Source: Mesobacillus zeae (GTDB lineage Bacteria; Bacillota; Bacilli; Bacillales; Cytobacillaceae). From it: 64,000 nucleotides of DNA. Made by a program: the position numbers and the translations under genes. Positions 1 to 8,119 of this stretch are shown piece by piece (the first letter of the stretch is position 1; every line of letters starts with the position of its first letter). The notes below the pieces were generated by a model. The model searched no databases, had not been told where the DNA came from, and worked only from the letters and a program-made list of their open reading frames with translations. The stretch is taken from positions 186,001 to 250,000 of the forward strand of contig NZ_QWVT01000029.1 of the NCBI RefSeq assembly GCF_003570705.1, read 5' to 3'.

Positions 1-1178
1 AACTTAGCTTGTTCACCAATTCCCAGCTGGTCGGCCAAGGACTTCCGCTATGGCTGCCAAAAGGTTCAACCATCCGCCGGGTTGTGGAGCGGTACATTGT
101 TGACAAAGAAGTGAGCCTCGGATATGACCATGTTTATACTCCTATCATGGGCAGCGTCGACCTGTACAAAACTTCAGGCCATTGGGACCATTACCAGGAA
201 GACATGTTCCCGGTTATGGATATGGATAATGAGCAGCTCGTGCTTCGCCCGATGAACTGCCCTCACCATATGATGGTTTACAAAAACAGCATTCACAGTT
301 ACCGTGAGCTGCCAATCAGGATTGCCGAACTTGGTACAATGCACCGTTATGAAATGTCCGGCGCACTGTCAGGCCTTCAGAGGGTTCGGGGAATGACGTT
401 AAACGATGCCCACATTTTTGTCCGTCCTGATCAAATCAAAGAAGAATTCAAACGTGTTGTCCAGTTGATCCAGGAAGTATACAAAGACTTCAATATTAAT
501 GATTTCTCCTTCAGGCTGTCGTACCGTGACCCTGAAGATACAGAAAAGTATTTTGACGATGACCAAATGTGGGAAAAGGCCCAGAGCATGCTGAAGGAAG
601 CAATGGATGAGCTTGACGTTGCCTATTTCGAGGCAGAAGGAGAAGCTGCTTTCTACGGTCCTAAGCTTGATGTCCAGGTCAAAACAGCGCTTGGCAAAGA
701 TGAAACACTCTCTACTGTCCAGCTTGACTTCCTGCTGCCTGAACGTTTTGATCTTACCTATGTAGGAGAAGATGGGAAGCAGCATCGTCCTGTTGTTATC
801 CACCGTGGAGTGGTTTCGACAATGGAACGTTTCGTGTCCTTCCTGATCGAGGAATACAAAGGCGCATTCCCAACCTGGCTTGCTCCGGTACAGGCAATCG
901 TGATCCCTGTCTCACCGGATATCCACTTTGAATATGCAAAAGAAGTGCAGGACAGCCTGAAAGCTGCAGGCTTCAGGGTTGAAATGGACAGCCGGAATGA
1001 AAAAATCGGCTATAAAATTCGTGAAGCACAAATGCAAAAAATTCCTTTCATGCTTGTTGTCGGAGACAAGGAAATGGAAGAAACAGGAGTCAATGTCCGC
1101 AAATACGGCGAGCAAAAATCGGAAACAATGTCGCTGCAAGCCTTCAGGGAGCTTTTTGACAAAGAAGCTAAAAAATAG
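1..1178 (+). CDS. thrS: Threonyl-tRNA synthetase, C-terminal part (cut by window edge)
   Basis: Class II aminoacyl-tRNA synthetase that charges tRNA-Thr in the cytoplasm. Only about the last 390 residues are present; the frame is open to the left edge, so the N-terminal TGS and editing domains lie outside. Visible are motif 1-like 'GLPLWLPKG', the motif 2 region with 'RPMNCPHHM' (zinc/threonine-binding Cys and His), '[20 protein letters not shown]', motif 3 '[22 protein letters not shown]', and a C-terminal anticodon-binding domain ending '[11 protein letters not shown]'. No frame damage. No clear intrinsic terminator directly follows; the infC promoter lies about 90 bases downstream. Confidence 0.96.
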   Translation, partial: LSLFTNSQLVGQGLPLWLPKGSTIRRVVERYIVDKEVSLGYDHVYTPIMGSVDLYKTSGHWDHYQEDMFPVMDMDNEQLVLRPMNCPHHMMVYKNSIHSYRELPIRIAELGTMHRYEMSGALSGLQRVRGMTLNDAHIFVRPDQIKEEFKRVVQLIQEVYKDFNINDFSFRLSYRDPEDTEKYFDDDQMWEKAQSMLKEAMDELDVAYFEAEGEAAFYGPKLDVQVKTALGKDETLSTVQLDFLLPERFDLTYVGEDGKQHRPVVIHRGVVSTMERFVSFLIEEYKGAFPTWLAPVQAIVIPVSPDIHFEYAKEVQDSLKAAGFRVEMDSRNEKIGYKIREAQMQKIPFMLVVGDKEMEETGVNVRKYGEQKSETMSLQAFRELFDKEAKK

Positions 1179-1269
1179 AAGGCGAAGGGACCATTTTCAG
1201 AAAAGGTATTGCATAAACAGCGCATATTTGCTACAATACAATTCGTTACAATAATACCTAGTGATATGT

Positions 1270-1298
1270 TTGACACTGAAATTTCTTTGTGCTATAGT
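1270..1298 (+). promoter_or_regulatory. Sigma-A promoter of the infC operon
   Basis: TTGACA at 1270-1275 and TATAGT at 1293-1298 are separated by 17 bases. It lies directly upstream of the L20-type leader. Confidence 0.8.
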
Positions 1299-1304
1299 TA
1301 CAAA

Positions 1305-1452
1305 GGTAAATATGAATACGGTTTGAGGAAAAGAAGAAGCACCCGCTTCTCACCTGATTGACGCTGATGTGGCAGTTGCCAGGTTTTACGGAAACTCTTT
1401 ATTTTTAATTGTTTCGTAAAGTGTGGGTGTTAAATCCCGCACTTTTTTTATT
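1305..1452 (+). ncRNA. Ribosomal protein L20 leader (autoregulatory) with attenuator
   Basis: The transcript from the 1270 promoter would contain the conserved block around 1338-1370 (GCACCCGCTTCTCACCTGATTGA is spread over this stretch) and end in a stem (AAGTGTGGG / CCCGCACTT) plus T-run at about 1418-1449. This matches the known B. subtilis infC-rpmI-rplT leader, where free L20 (RplT) binds and promotes termination. The identification rests on sequence resemblance to that leader and on the downstream gene order; no folding was computed. Confidence 0.85.
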
Positions 1453-1591
1453 TGCGCAGAATGTGGAATCCGCCGCTGCAGCTTGATCAGAGGAATTTTC
1501 GGCAGTATCTGCCGGAAGCGGCTTGGCTGTTCAGTGTGTGTATTCTTAACCCAAACAATGTATTCCTATAAAACCCTGGAGGTGGCTAACT

Positions 1592-2107
1592 ATTAGCAAA
1601 GATATGCTGTTGAACGAGGGCATCCGTGCCCGAGAAGTTCGTCTCATTGACCAAAATGGCGAGCAGCTGGGAATTAAATCAAAAAACGAAGCACTTGAAA
1701 TTGCAGCGCGTGTCAATCTTGACCTTGTTCTGGTTGCCCCAAATGCGAAACCCCCTGTAGGCCGGATCATGGACTACGGAAAATTCAAATTTGAGCAGCA
1801 AAAGAAGGAAAAAGAAGCACGCAAGAACCAAAAGATCATCAACATTAAAGAAGTCCGCCTCAGCCCGTCCATTGATGAGCATGACTTTAACACAAAGCTT
1901 CGCAATGCCATCAAGTTCTTGGAAAAAGGCGATAAGGTGAAAGCATCGATCCGCTTCAAAGGTCGTGCCATTACACATAAGGAGATCGGCCAGCGCGTTC
2001 TGGACCGCTTTTCTGCAGCATGCAAGGAAGTTGCGACCATTGAATCCCACCCTAAAATGGATGGGCGGAGCATGTTCCTTGTTTTAGCCCCTAAAAACGA
2101 CAAGTAA
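1592..2107 (+). CDS. infC: Translation initiation factor IF-3, AUU start
   Basis: IF-3 binds the 30S subunit and checks start-codon/initiator tRNA pairing. The protein reads (M)[22 protein letters not shown] and ends '[11 protein letters not shown]', with full N and C domains (171 residues, the usual size). I place the start at ATT 1592-1594, six bases after the strong Shine-Dalgarno GGAGGTGG (1578-1585). The later ATG at 1604 would remove conserved residues and sit too far from the ribosome site. A non-AUG start is known for infC in several bacteria and allows IF-3 to repress its own translation. First gene of infC-rpmI-rplT. Confidence 0.94.
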   Translation: MSKDMLLNEGIRAREVRLIDQNGEQLGIKSKNEALEIAARVNLDLVLVAPNAKPPVGRIMDYGKFKFEQQKKEKEARKNQKIINIKEVRLSPSIDEHDFNTKLRNAIKFLEKGDKVKASIRFKGRAITHKEIGQRVLDRFSAACKEVATIESHPKMDGRSMFLVLAPKNDK

Positions 2108-2124
2108 CGAGGAGGAAGTCCCAA

Positions 2125-2325
2125 ATGCCAAAAATGAAAACTCACCGCGGCGCTGCAAAGCGTTTCAAGAAAACAGGATCCGGCAAACTCAAGCGTTCAC
2201 ACGCTTATACAAGCCACTTATTCGCTAACAAATCTACGAAAGCAAAGCGTAAGCTTCGCAAGAGCGGCCTTGTTTCCAAAGGCGATTTCAAACGCATTCG
2301 CCATTTGCTAGACAACATTAAGTAA
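2125..2325 (+). CDS. rpmI: Ribosomal protein L35
   Basis: A 66-residue, very basic 50S protein. It opens '[18 protein letters not shown]' and contains '[10 protein letters not shown]', as expected for bL35. It follows infC by 17 bases with Shine-Dalgarno GAGGAGG, and is followed by rplT: the standard infC-rpmI-rplT operon controlled by the L20 leader. Confidence 0.98.
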   Translation: MPKMKTHRGAAKRFKKTGSGKLKRSHAYTSHLFANKSTKAKRKLRKSGLVSKGDFKRIRHLLDNIK

Positions 2326-2365
2326 ATTCGAGTTATTCTCGATTCATATATAGGAGGGAAATTAC

Positions 2366-2725
2366 ATGCCACGTGTAAAAGGCGGTACAGTTACGCGCAA
2401 GCGTCGTAAAAAGGTTATTAAATTAGCAAAAGGTTATTATGGTTCCAAACATACATTGTACAAAGTTGCAAACCAGCAGGTTATGAAGTCCCTGATGTAT
2501 GCATTCCGCGACCGTCGCCAGAAGAAGCGCGACTTCCGCAAACTTTGGATCACTCGTATCAATGCGGCTGCCCGCATGAACGGTCTTTCTTACAGCCGTT
2601 TGATGCATGGCCTTAAGCTTGCAGGCATCGAAGTAAACCGTAAAATGCTTGCTGAACTTGCAATCAGCGACGAAGCAGCATTCACTCAGCTTGCTGACGC
2701 TGCAAAAGCTCAATTCAACAAGTAA
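2366..2725 (+). CDS. rplT: Ribosomal protein L20
   Basis: 119 residues, the normal length of bL20: '[19 protein letters not shown]', then '[16 protein letters not shown]' and '[16 protein letters not shown]'. It assembles early on 23S rRNA and, in Bacillus, is the repressor that acts on the leader of its own operon. Shine-Dalgarno AGGAGG lies just upstream at 2352-2357. Last ribosomal gene of the operon. Confidence 0.98.
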   Translation: MPRVKGGTVTRKRRKKVIKLAKGYYGSKHTLYKVANQQVMKSLMYAFRDRRQKKRDFRKLWITRINAAARMNGLSYSRLMHGLKLAGIEVNRKMLAELAISDEAAFTQLADAAKAQFNK

Positions 2726-2778
2726 TATAAAAAAGCGCAAGCACCCGTTCAGTGACATACATTAGTTGCTGGCAAATG

Positions 2779-2859
2779 GATCAAGGCAGTATCTGACGAA
2801 AAAGATACCTGTCTTGATCATGACAAAAGCCATTCCCGAAACAGGGGATGGCTTTTTTT
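2779..2859 (+). terminator. Two hairpins after rplT, the second a rho-independent terminator
   Basis: A long imperfect stem at 2779-2819 (GATCAAGGCAG... / ...CTGTCTTGATC) precedes a classical terminator at 2825-2859 (AAAGCCATTCCC / GGGGATGGCTTT plus T7). The ysdA ribosome site starts directly after the T-run, so ysdA probably relies on read-through. Confidence 0.8.
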
Positions 2860-2874
2860 AGGAGGTATATTTTA

Positions 2875-3147
2875 TTGGAGATGGAGCTTTCATTTGCTTG
2901 GGTTTTAGCATTATGGAATATTTTCGGGTTCTTTCTCATGGGCATGGACAAGGACCGGGCAAGAAAAGGCCGGTACAGAGTCAGTGAGAAAAACCTATGG
3001 ATTACAGCCTTGCTGGGGGCCGCGCCAGGCATGACGGCAGGGATGTTGTTTTTCCGGCACAAGACGAAACACATGGCTTTCAGAGCAGGCTTTCCGGCTC
3101 TTTCGGCCATCCAGTTTTCTGCTCTCGTTTATTATTTTCTGCAGTGA
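2875..3147 (+). CDS. ysdA: DUF1294 small membrane protein (YsdA)
   Basis: About 90 residues with three hydrophobic segments: 'LSFAWVLALWNIFGFFLMG', 'LWITALLGAAPGMTAGMLFF' and 'FPALSAIQFSALVYYFL'. The charged loop 'MDKDRARKGRYRVSEK' is typical of DUF1294 (MDK.RA......R..E..L). I choose TTG 2875 because AGGAGG (2860-2865) sits nine bases upstream; the ATG at 2848 lies inside the preceding terminator. Function unknown. In B. subtilis ysdA also follows rplT. Confidence 0.85.
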   Translation: MEMELSFAWVLALWNIFGFFLMGMDKDRARKGRYRVSEKNLWITALLGAAPGMTAGMLFFRHKTKHMAFRAGFPALSAIQFSALVYYFLQ

Positions 3148-3162
3148 CTTTGCCGCTCATGT

Positions 3163-3549
3163 TCAACTACTTCTTTTATCCATCGGTTCCTGTATGGGGC
3201 TTTTCCATGAGATGACCGCTTTTGGATAGAACTCATGTATCCTTTTTTCAATGAAGCGGAAATCAACAGGGTCCAGTTCCTTTACGCACTCGGAGTTCCT
3301 GGCCCAGACAAGAATGGATGCTACAGAAGTGGAAGATGATTTTTCTGGATACTTTTCTCCTTCGAATAATGCCCCTTTATGGGTGACAAAAAAATTCTTT
3401 CTCATATTATTCTTGTCGTCCATATAGTAAAATTTATGCTGCCTGAGGGCTAGATCAAGCTTTCTCTTTGGATTGATCAAATATTTCACAATGCTGAGAA
3501 CAATAAATATTAACAGGGATACAAGTACAAGGCGCATAATCCAGAACAT
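3163..3549 (-). CDS. ysdB: YsdB family sigma-W-regulated protein
   Basis: 128 residues: an N-terminal hydrophobic anchor ('MRLVLVSLLIFIVLSIVKYLI') followed by a soluble domain with 'HKFYYMDDKNNMRKNFFVTHKGALFEGEKY'. It matches YsdB by length, position and orientation after ysdA. Shine-Dalgarno GAGGGGG lies just upstream. A sigma-W-like promoter precedes it (see separate entry), in line with the known sigma-W control of ysdB in B. subtilis. Molecular function is not known. Confidence 0.85.
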   Translation of the reverse strand: MFWIMRLVLVSLLIFIVLSIVKYLINPKRKLDLALRQHKFYYMDDKNNMRKNFFVTHKGALFEGEKYPEKSSSTSVASILVWARNSECVKELDPVDFRFIEKRIHEFYPKAVISWKSPIQEPMDKRSS

Positions 3550-3582
3550 GGCATCCCCCTCGCTTTACTTATTATCTTTCAT

Positions 3583-3608
3583 TACGGATGAAGGGAGAAA
3601 TAGTTTCG
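3583..3608 (-). promoter_or_regulatory. Sigma-W-type promoter of ysdB
   Basis: On the minus strand CGAAAC and CGTA are separated by exactly 16 bases, against the ECF sigma-W consensus TGAAAC-N16-CGTA. It lies about 34 bases upstream of the ysdB start. Confidence 0.65.
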
Positions 3609-3653
3609 ATAACAGAGAAAATAGCCTTATCAATTTTTTAGGAGGATTTAATA

Positions 3654-4151
3654 ATGAATTTTAACAAGCTGTTTCTAATGCAGGAAGAATTAGATTCTCA
3701 TATAGAGGAAAAACACGGCCTGGCGGGAGAAGATTTATTTGGAAGAAAAGTCCTTGCGCTGCTTGTGGAACTTGGCGAGCTTGCCAACGAGACAAGATGC
3801 TTTAAATTTTGGAGTGTAAAACCTGCTTCCGGGAAAGACATCATTCTTGAGGAATTCGTTGATGGGATTCATTTCATGCTGTCCCTTGGACTTGAGTGCA
3901 GTTATGAAAAAGGAAGCGTCCCGCAGCTTGCATTCGCGGCAGAGGCTGAAGGAACCGCAAACAGCCAGTTTTTAAAAGTCTATGAGAGTGTCCTTGCTTT
4001 TCAGGCTTCCAGAGAGGAAAAGGAATACTGGGATATGTTTGCAGGCTATCTTACACTTGCAAGCATAATGGGCATAAGCGAGGAAGAAATACAGCAGGCC
4101 TACTGCAGAAAAAATGAAATTAATTATGAACGCCAGCAAAAAGGATATTAG
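3654..4151 (+). CDS. Dimeric dUTP diphosphatase (dUTPase_2 family)
   Basis: 165 residues, all-alpha NTP pyrophosphatase. The metal-binding motif 'ELGELANETRCFKFW' lies near residues 41-55, a second acidic motif 'EEFVDGIHFMLSLG' follows near 66-80, and a late 'RKNEINYERQQKGY' closes it: the pattern of dimeric dUTPases (MazG-like superfamily) in Bacillus and phages. It would hydrolyse dUTP to dUMP and keep uracil out of DNA. Shine-Dalgarno AGGAGG precedes the ATG. It is not at this position in B. subtilis 168, but sits naturally between ysdB and ysdC here. Confidence 0.88.
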   Translation: MNFNKLFLMQEELDSHIEEKHGLAGEDLFGRKVLALLVELGELANETRCFKFWSVKPASGKDIILEEFVDGIHFMLSLGLECSYEKGSVPQLAFAAEAEGTANSQFLKVYESVLAFQASREEKEYWDMFAGYLTLASIMGISEEEIQQAYCRKNEINYERQQKGY

Positions 4152-4161
4152 TTAGAATTTT

Positions 4162-4191
4162 TTGTACATTGCACAAGGCAAGCGGTATAAT
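4162..4191 (+). promoter_or_regulatory. Sigma-A promoter of ysdC
   Basis: TTGTAC (4162-4167) and TATAAT (4186-4191) with an 18-base spacer, about 36 bases upstream of the ysdC start. Confidence 0.6.
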
Positions 4192-4227
4192 AAAAAGCGA
4201 AACTATAAAGTTAAGGGAGTCGAAATG

Positions 4228-5313
4228 ATGGCTAAATACGATGATACTTTAACAATGCTCAAAGACTTGACCGATGCCAACGGGATACCCGGCAATGAAC
4301 GGGCAGTGCGTGAAGTGATGAAAAAATACATAGAGCCACATGTGGAAGAAGTAACAACAGACGGGCTGGGCAGCCTGATTGCCAAAAAGACCGGAGAAGC
4401 AGGCGGACCAAAGATTATGGTCGCGGGCCATCTCGATGAAGTCGGCTTCATGGTTACGAGCATAGATGATAAAGGTTTTCTCCGTTTCCAGACAGTCGGA
4501 GGCTGGTGGGGGCAGGTCATGCTCGCACAGCGGGTAACGATTGTAACCCGCAAAGGAGACGTTACAGGTGTGATTGGTTCAAAGCCGCCGCATATCCTGC
4601 CGGCGGAAGTGCGCAAGAAGCCTGTTGATATTAAAGACATGTTCATCGATATCGGCGCATCTAGCCGTGATGAAGCCAAGGAATGGGGAATCCGTCCGGG
4701 GGATATGGTCGTGCCGTATTTCGAATTCACCGTCATGAACAATGAGAAAATGCTTCTGGCAAAAGCTTGGGATAACCGCATTGGCTGTGCGATTGCAATC
4801 GATGTTCTGAAACAGCTGAAGGCACAAGATCACGCAAATGAAGTGTATGGTGTCGGCACAGTGCAGGAAGAAGTCGGACTTCGCGGAGCAAGGACATCAG
4901 CTCAAGTGATTAAACCTGACATCGCTTTTGGTGTGGATGTTGGAATTGCCGGCGATACACCGGGAGTTACCGAGAAAGAAGCACAAGGAAAAATGGGTGC
5001 AGGCCCGCAAATCATCCTTTATGATGCGAGCATGGTTTCCCACAAAGGACTGCGCGATTTCGTGACAGATGTCGCCGACGAACTGAACATTCCTTACCAG
5101 TTCGATTCCATAGCAGGCGGAGGGACAGACTCCGGCGCTATCCATATGACAAATGGCGGGGTTCCGTCCTTGTCGATAACCATTGCGACACGGTATATCC
5201 ACTCACACGCTGCAATGCTTCACCGTGACGACTATGAAAATGCAGTCAAATTGATCGTTGAAGTCATCAAGCGGCTTGACCGCAAAACAGTCGATAAAAT
5301 CACATTTGAATAA
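4228..5313 (+). CDS. ysdC: M42 family metallo-aminopeptidase/endoglucanase-like protein (YsdC)
   Basis: About 361 residues. Co-catalytic metal ligands are visible: 'AGHLDEVGF' (His, Asp), 'AKAWDNRIG' (Asp), '[13 protein letters not shown]' (Glu pair), '[13 protein letters not shown]' (Asp) and '[17 protein letters not shown]' (His). This is the M42 (FrvX/TET) peptidase layout. Start taken at the second ATG of a tandem ATGATG (4228), eight bases from AAGGGAG; the first ATG (4225) is possible. Homologues form large peptidase complexes that degrade short peptides. Followed by terminator hairpins. Confidence 0.92.
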   Translation: MAKYDDTLTMLKDLTDANGIPGNERAVREVMKKYIEPHVEEVTTDGLGSLIAKKTGEAGGPKIMVAGHLDEVGFMVTSIDDKGFLRFQTVGGWWGQVMLAQRVTIVTRKGDVTGVIGSKPPHILPAEVRKKPVDIKDMFIDIGASSRDEAKEWGIRPGDMVVPYFEFTVMNNEKMLLAKAWDNRIGCAIAIDVLKQLKAQDHANEVYGVGTVQEEVGLRGARTSAQVIKPDIAFGVDVGIAGDTPGVTEKEAQGKMGAGPQIILYDASMVSHKGLRDFVTDVADELNIPYQFDSIAGGGTDSGAIHMTNGGVPSLSITIATRYIHSHAAMLHRDDYENAVKLIVEVIKRLDRKTVDKITFE

Positions 5314-5404
5314 TATGATTTCGTAAAAATATGTGATAAGAGACTGTTCCGCTGAAAAAGGAGGCTTCGGCCTCCTCGGATGGATGAAAAAAGCATATTT
5401 GGTG

Positions 5405-5455
5405 AAGGTCGTCCTTATCTAGCTAATTTTAGCTGCGTAAGGGCGATCTTTTTTC
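5405..5455 (+). terminator. Rho-independent terminator downstream of ysdC
   Basis: A long stem (AAGGTCGTCCTTATCTAGCT / AGCTGCGTAAGGGCGATCTT, with G-U pairs) is followed by T6. A separate short hairpin with a TTCG tetraloop (AGGAGGC-TTCG-GCCTCCT, 5359-5376) lies upstream without a T-run. Confidence 0.75.
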
Positions 5456-5484
5456 TTGCGAATTTTAAGGTCCCTCTGAAAATA

Positions 5485-5525
5485 AAAACACATTGGATTC
5501 ATTTGTGAATTCCAATGTGTTTTAC
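5485..5525 (-). terminator. Terminator of sspI
   Basis: On the minus strand ACACATTGGAATTCA / TGAATCCAATGTGT forms a near-perfect stem followed by TTTTATTTT, about 58 bases after the sspI stop. It could also stop plus-strand transcription from ysdC. Confidence 0.8.
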
Positions 5526-5582
5526 TTGTTTGTACTATTGAAGTGATCCCGTTTATTAGCATAGCATGGAGCAGGATGTTGA

Positions 5583-5792
5583 TTACTTTTTCAAGCCTTC
5601 TTCAAGCATTGTCAGCATTTCCTGCTGCTCCTCATGGGAAGCGTTTTGCCAGATGACTTCAAATAGGACTCCGAGACCGGGAAGCATTTTTTCTTCTCCG
5701 TTTTCTATGGCATCAACAATGGTACTTTTCAGTTCATCCTGGGAATTCCCCGAAACATTATGGATGACAGCATGGCGAAGATTAAGATTCAT
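5583..5792 (-). CDS. sspI: Small acid-soluble spore protein I
   Basis: 69 residues: '[22 protein letters not shown]', then '[20 protein letters not shown]' and '[11 protein letters not shown]', characteristic of SspI. Start taken at the ATG preceded by AAAGGAG on the minus strand; an open frame continues upstream but lacks a ribosome site and has no family resemblance. SspI is a minor forespore-specific (sigma-G) protein of Bacillus spores, which marks the host as a spore former. It diverges from ysgA, as in B. subtilis. Confidence 0.94.
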   Translation of the reverse strand: MNLNLRHAVIHNVSGNSQDELKSTIVDAIENGEEKMLPGLGVLFEVIWQNASHEEQQEMLTMLEEGLKK

Positions 5793-5924
5793 TTCCAAAA
5801 CTCCTTTCTTTCCCTGTAATACTATTAGCTTGGACAGAATCTGTTTATTTATGTACGCGCTTTGCGCTATAATAATGGAATCGACCGGCAAGATAACTTT
5901 ACCGGCAAAAGGAGCGTCCGTTAC

Positions 5925-6680
5925 ATGAAATACATCCATTCTGCTAAAAACCCGCAAGTCAAGCAATGGAAGAAGCTGATGACAAGGAAAGAACGCGATA
6001 AATCAGGCAGCTTTATTATAGAAGGATTCCATCTTGTAGAAGAGGCCTTGAAGGGGAATGCCGAAGTTCTCGAAATCATTGTAAGTGAAAAAGCCGAAAT
6101 GCCGCCAGGGCTCGATTATGGCTCTGTTCCTACTACAACAGTAACGCAAGAGATAGCCGAAATCCTTGCAGAGACCGAAACAACCCAGGGGATTTTTGCC
6201 GTCTGCCGCCAGCCTGCCGCCGGAAATGTGTCAGGTAAAACCTTTCTCCTTATTGATGCGGTCCAGGATCCTGGAAATCTAGGAACAATGATCAGGACAG
6301 CAGATGCTGCCGGAATTGATGCAGTCATTGTCGGAGCAGGCAGTGTAGATATTTACAATCCTAAGGTTCTCCGTTCCGCCCAGGGAAGCCATTTCCATCT
6401 GCCAGTCCTGTCAGGCAGCCTGTATGAGTGGATTGACCAGCTAACAAATCAAGATATTCCTGTATATGGAACGGCCCTTCTGAATGGCATGCCATACACA
6501 GATTTGCATCAGGGGAGTGAATTTGCCCTGATTGTCGGTAATGAGGGGAATGGTGTGGATAAGGATCTGCTTGCGAAAACAGCCGGAAACCTTTACATTC
6601 CGATCCTGGGAAAAAGCGAATCGCTGAATGTGGCTGTCGCTGCTGGCATTCTGCTATATTATTTGAAAATGCCGAAATAG
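5925..6680 (+). CDS. ysgA: TrmH/SpoU family RNA 2'-O-methyltransferase (YsgA)
   Basis: 251 residues. An N-terminal substrate-binding domain ('[13 protein letters not shown]', '[13 protein letters not shown]') is followed by a SPOUT methyltransferase domain with the three SpoU motifs: '[20 protein letters not shown]', '[11 protein letters not shown]' and '[20 protein letters not shown]'. It should methylate ribose in rRNA or tRNA using S-adenosylmethionine; the exact target is unknown. Start at ATG 5925 after AAAGGAG (5908-5914). In B. subtilis the same gene lies between sspI and pheS. Confidence 0.92.
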   Translation: MKYIHSAKNPQVKQWKKLMTRKERDKSGSFIIEGFHLVEEALKGNAEVLEIIVSEKAEMPPGLDYGSVPTTTVTQEIAEILAETETTQGIFAVCRQPAAGNVSGKTFLLIDAVQDPGNLGTMIRTADAAGIDAVIVGAGSVDIYNPKVLRSAQGSHFHLPVLSGSLYEWIDQLTNQDIPVYGTALLNGMPYTDLHQGSEFALIVGNEGNGVDKDLLAKTAGNLYIPILGKSESLNVAVAAGILLYYLKMPK

Positions 6681-6701
6681 GACCCTTTTTGATAATTTAA
6701 T

Positions 6702-6730
6702 TTGATACTCGCCGCAGAATGTACTATAAT
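6702..6730 (+). promoter_or_regulatory. Sigma-A promoter of pheST
   Basis: TTGATA (6702-6707), 17-base spacer, TATAAT (6725-6730). It precedes the phenylalanine T-box leader. Confidence 0.8.
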
Positions 6731-6736
6731 AACAGC

Positions 6737-7010
6737 AAAAATACGATTGTAAAAACGTTGACGGAGAAGAGTAGTTTGGAAAGATGCCATGCAGGAAGGA
6801 AATGCCTTAGACTGGAAGCATTACCTGGCAGCACCAAGCGAAGTTCACCTCCAGAGTTGGCATCGGGACCATTCCAAGGTGAATGTAAAGATGCTCCGGC
6901 CCATGCCGTTATCCCAATGAAGCGAACACGCAGTACATATCGTATTGCCTGTTAAAAAGGGTGGTACCGCGAACCAAGACCTCGTCCCTTTATATGGGTG
7001 GGGTCTTTTT
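6737..7010 (+). ncRNA. T-box leader, phenylalanine-specific
   Basis: The T-box sequence AGGGTGGTACCGCG lies at 6958-6971 and is followed by a terminator at 6976-7010 (AAGACC-CGTCCC / GGG-GGGGTCTT, T5). A TTC triplet in 'GAAGTTCACC' (about 6840-6849) fits the Phe specifier codon. Uncharged tRNA-Phe would stabilise the antiterminator and allow pheST transcription. Confidence 0.92.
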
Positions 7011-7064
7011 GTGCATTCTGCCATAATTGGCGGAAATTTTTTTTGAATAAAAGGAGGATGAAGC

Positions 7065-8102
7065 ATGCAGGAACGATTGAAGGAACTGCAGGCAGAAGCG
7101 CTTGAAAAAGTGTCCGCAGCTGCCGAATTGAAAGAATTAAATGACATCCGGGTTTCCTACCTTGGGAAGAAAGGCCCGATTACGGAAGTGCTGAAAGGGA
7201 TGGGGAAACTGTCCGCAGAAGAACGCCCGGCTATGGGAGCGCTTGCGAATGAAGTGAGGGATAGCATTTCAGTGAAGATTGAAGCAAAACAGGTGGAGCT
7301 TGAGGAAGCTGCCGTAGCCAAGAGGCTTGCCGCAGAAAAAATCGACGTTAGCCTGCCAGGAAGGCCTGTTCGTGCAGGAAGTCAGCATCCGCTTACAAAA
7401 ATTGTCGAGGAGATAGAGGATCTGTTTATCGGGATGGGCTATACCGTTGCCGAAGGACCGGAAGTCGAAAACGACTATTATAATTTTGAAGCGCTCAACC
7501 TGCCGAAAGGACATCCGGCGCGCGATATGCAGGATTCTTTTTATATCAATGCAGAAACCCTTCTTCGGACACATACTTCACCAGTCCAGGCGAGGACGAT
7601 GGAAAAGAATGCAGGAAAAGGTCCTGTCAAAATCATTTGTCCTGGAAAAGTATACCGACGCGACAATGACGATGCGACTCACTCGCACCAATTTATGCAA
7701 ATCGAAGGGCTTGTTGTGGATGAAAACATCCGTATGAGCGACCTGAAAGGAACCCTTGAGGTCCTTGCCAAGAAGATCTTCGGCCAGGACAGGGAAATCC
7801 GTCTTCGCCCAAGCTTTTTCCCTTTCACAGAACCGTCTGTTGAAATGGATATCTCGTGCAAGATTTGCGGAGGAAAAGGCTGCAGTATTTGTAAAGGAAC
7901 CGGCTGGATTGAAGTCCTCGGGGCAGGGATGGTGCATCCGAATGTCCTTGAAATGGCTGGATACGATTCAAAAAAATATACCGGGTTTGCTTTTGGCATA
8001 GGGGCTGAGCGAATCGCTATGCTGAAGTACGGGATTGACGATATCCGACATTTCTATACAAATGACATCCGTTTCTTAAAGCAATTTTCGGTAACCGAAT
8101 AA
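7065..8102 (+). CDS. pheS: Phenylalanyl-tRNA synthetase alpha subunit
   Basis: 345 residues. An N-terminal coiled-coil (residues about 1-90) precedes the class II catalytic domain: '[26 protein letters not shown]', motif 2 '[24 protein letters not shown]' and motif 3 '[14 protein letters not shown]'. The zinc-like '[16 protein letters not shown]' is seen in many Firmicute PheS. Forms an alpha2-beta2 enzyme with PheT. Shine-Dalgarno AAAGGAGGATG precedes the ATG; pheT follows by 17 bases. Confidence 0.97.
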   Translation: MQERLKELQAEALEKVSAAAELKELNDIRVSYLGKKGPITEVLKGMGKLSAEERPAMGALANEVRDSISVKIEAKQVELEEAAVAKRLAAEKIDVSLPGRPVRAGSQHPLTKIVEEIEDLFIGMGYTVAEGPEVENDYYNFEALNLPKGHPARDMQDSFYINAETLLRTHTSPVQARTMEKNAGKGPVKIICPGKVYRRDNDDATHSHQFMQIEGLVVDENIRMSDLKGTLEVLAKKIFGQDREIRLRPSFFPFTEPSVEMDISCKICGGKGCSICKGTGWIEVLGAGMVHPNVLEMAGYDSKKYTGFAFGIGAERIAMLKYGIDDIRHFYTNDIRFLKQFSVTE

Positions 8103-8119
8103 GGGTAGGAGGAATAACC

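Noticed and set aside
399-803. Open frame of 134 codons antisense to thrS
   Set aside because: Lies wholly opposite a conserved gene, has no ribosome site and no family resemblance; a shadow of codon bias. The same applies to the many other antisense frames opposite core genes.
5359-5376. Stable hairpin with TTCG loop as a terminator or riboswitch
   Set aside because: Perfect stem but no T-run; the nearby stem at 5405-5455 is the better terminator, and no aptamer core is visible.
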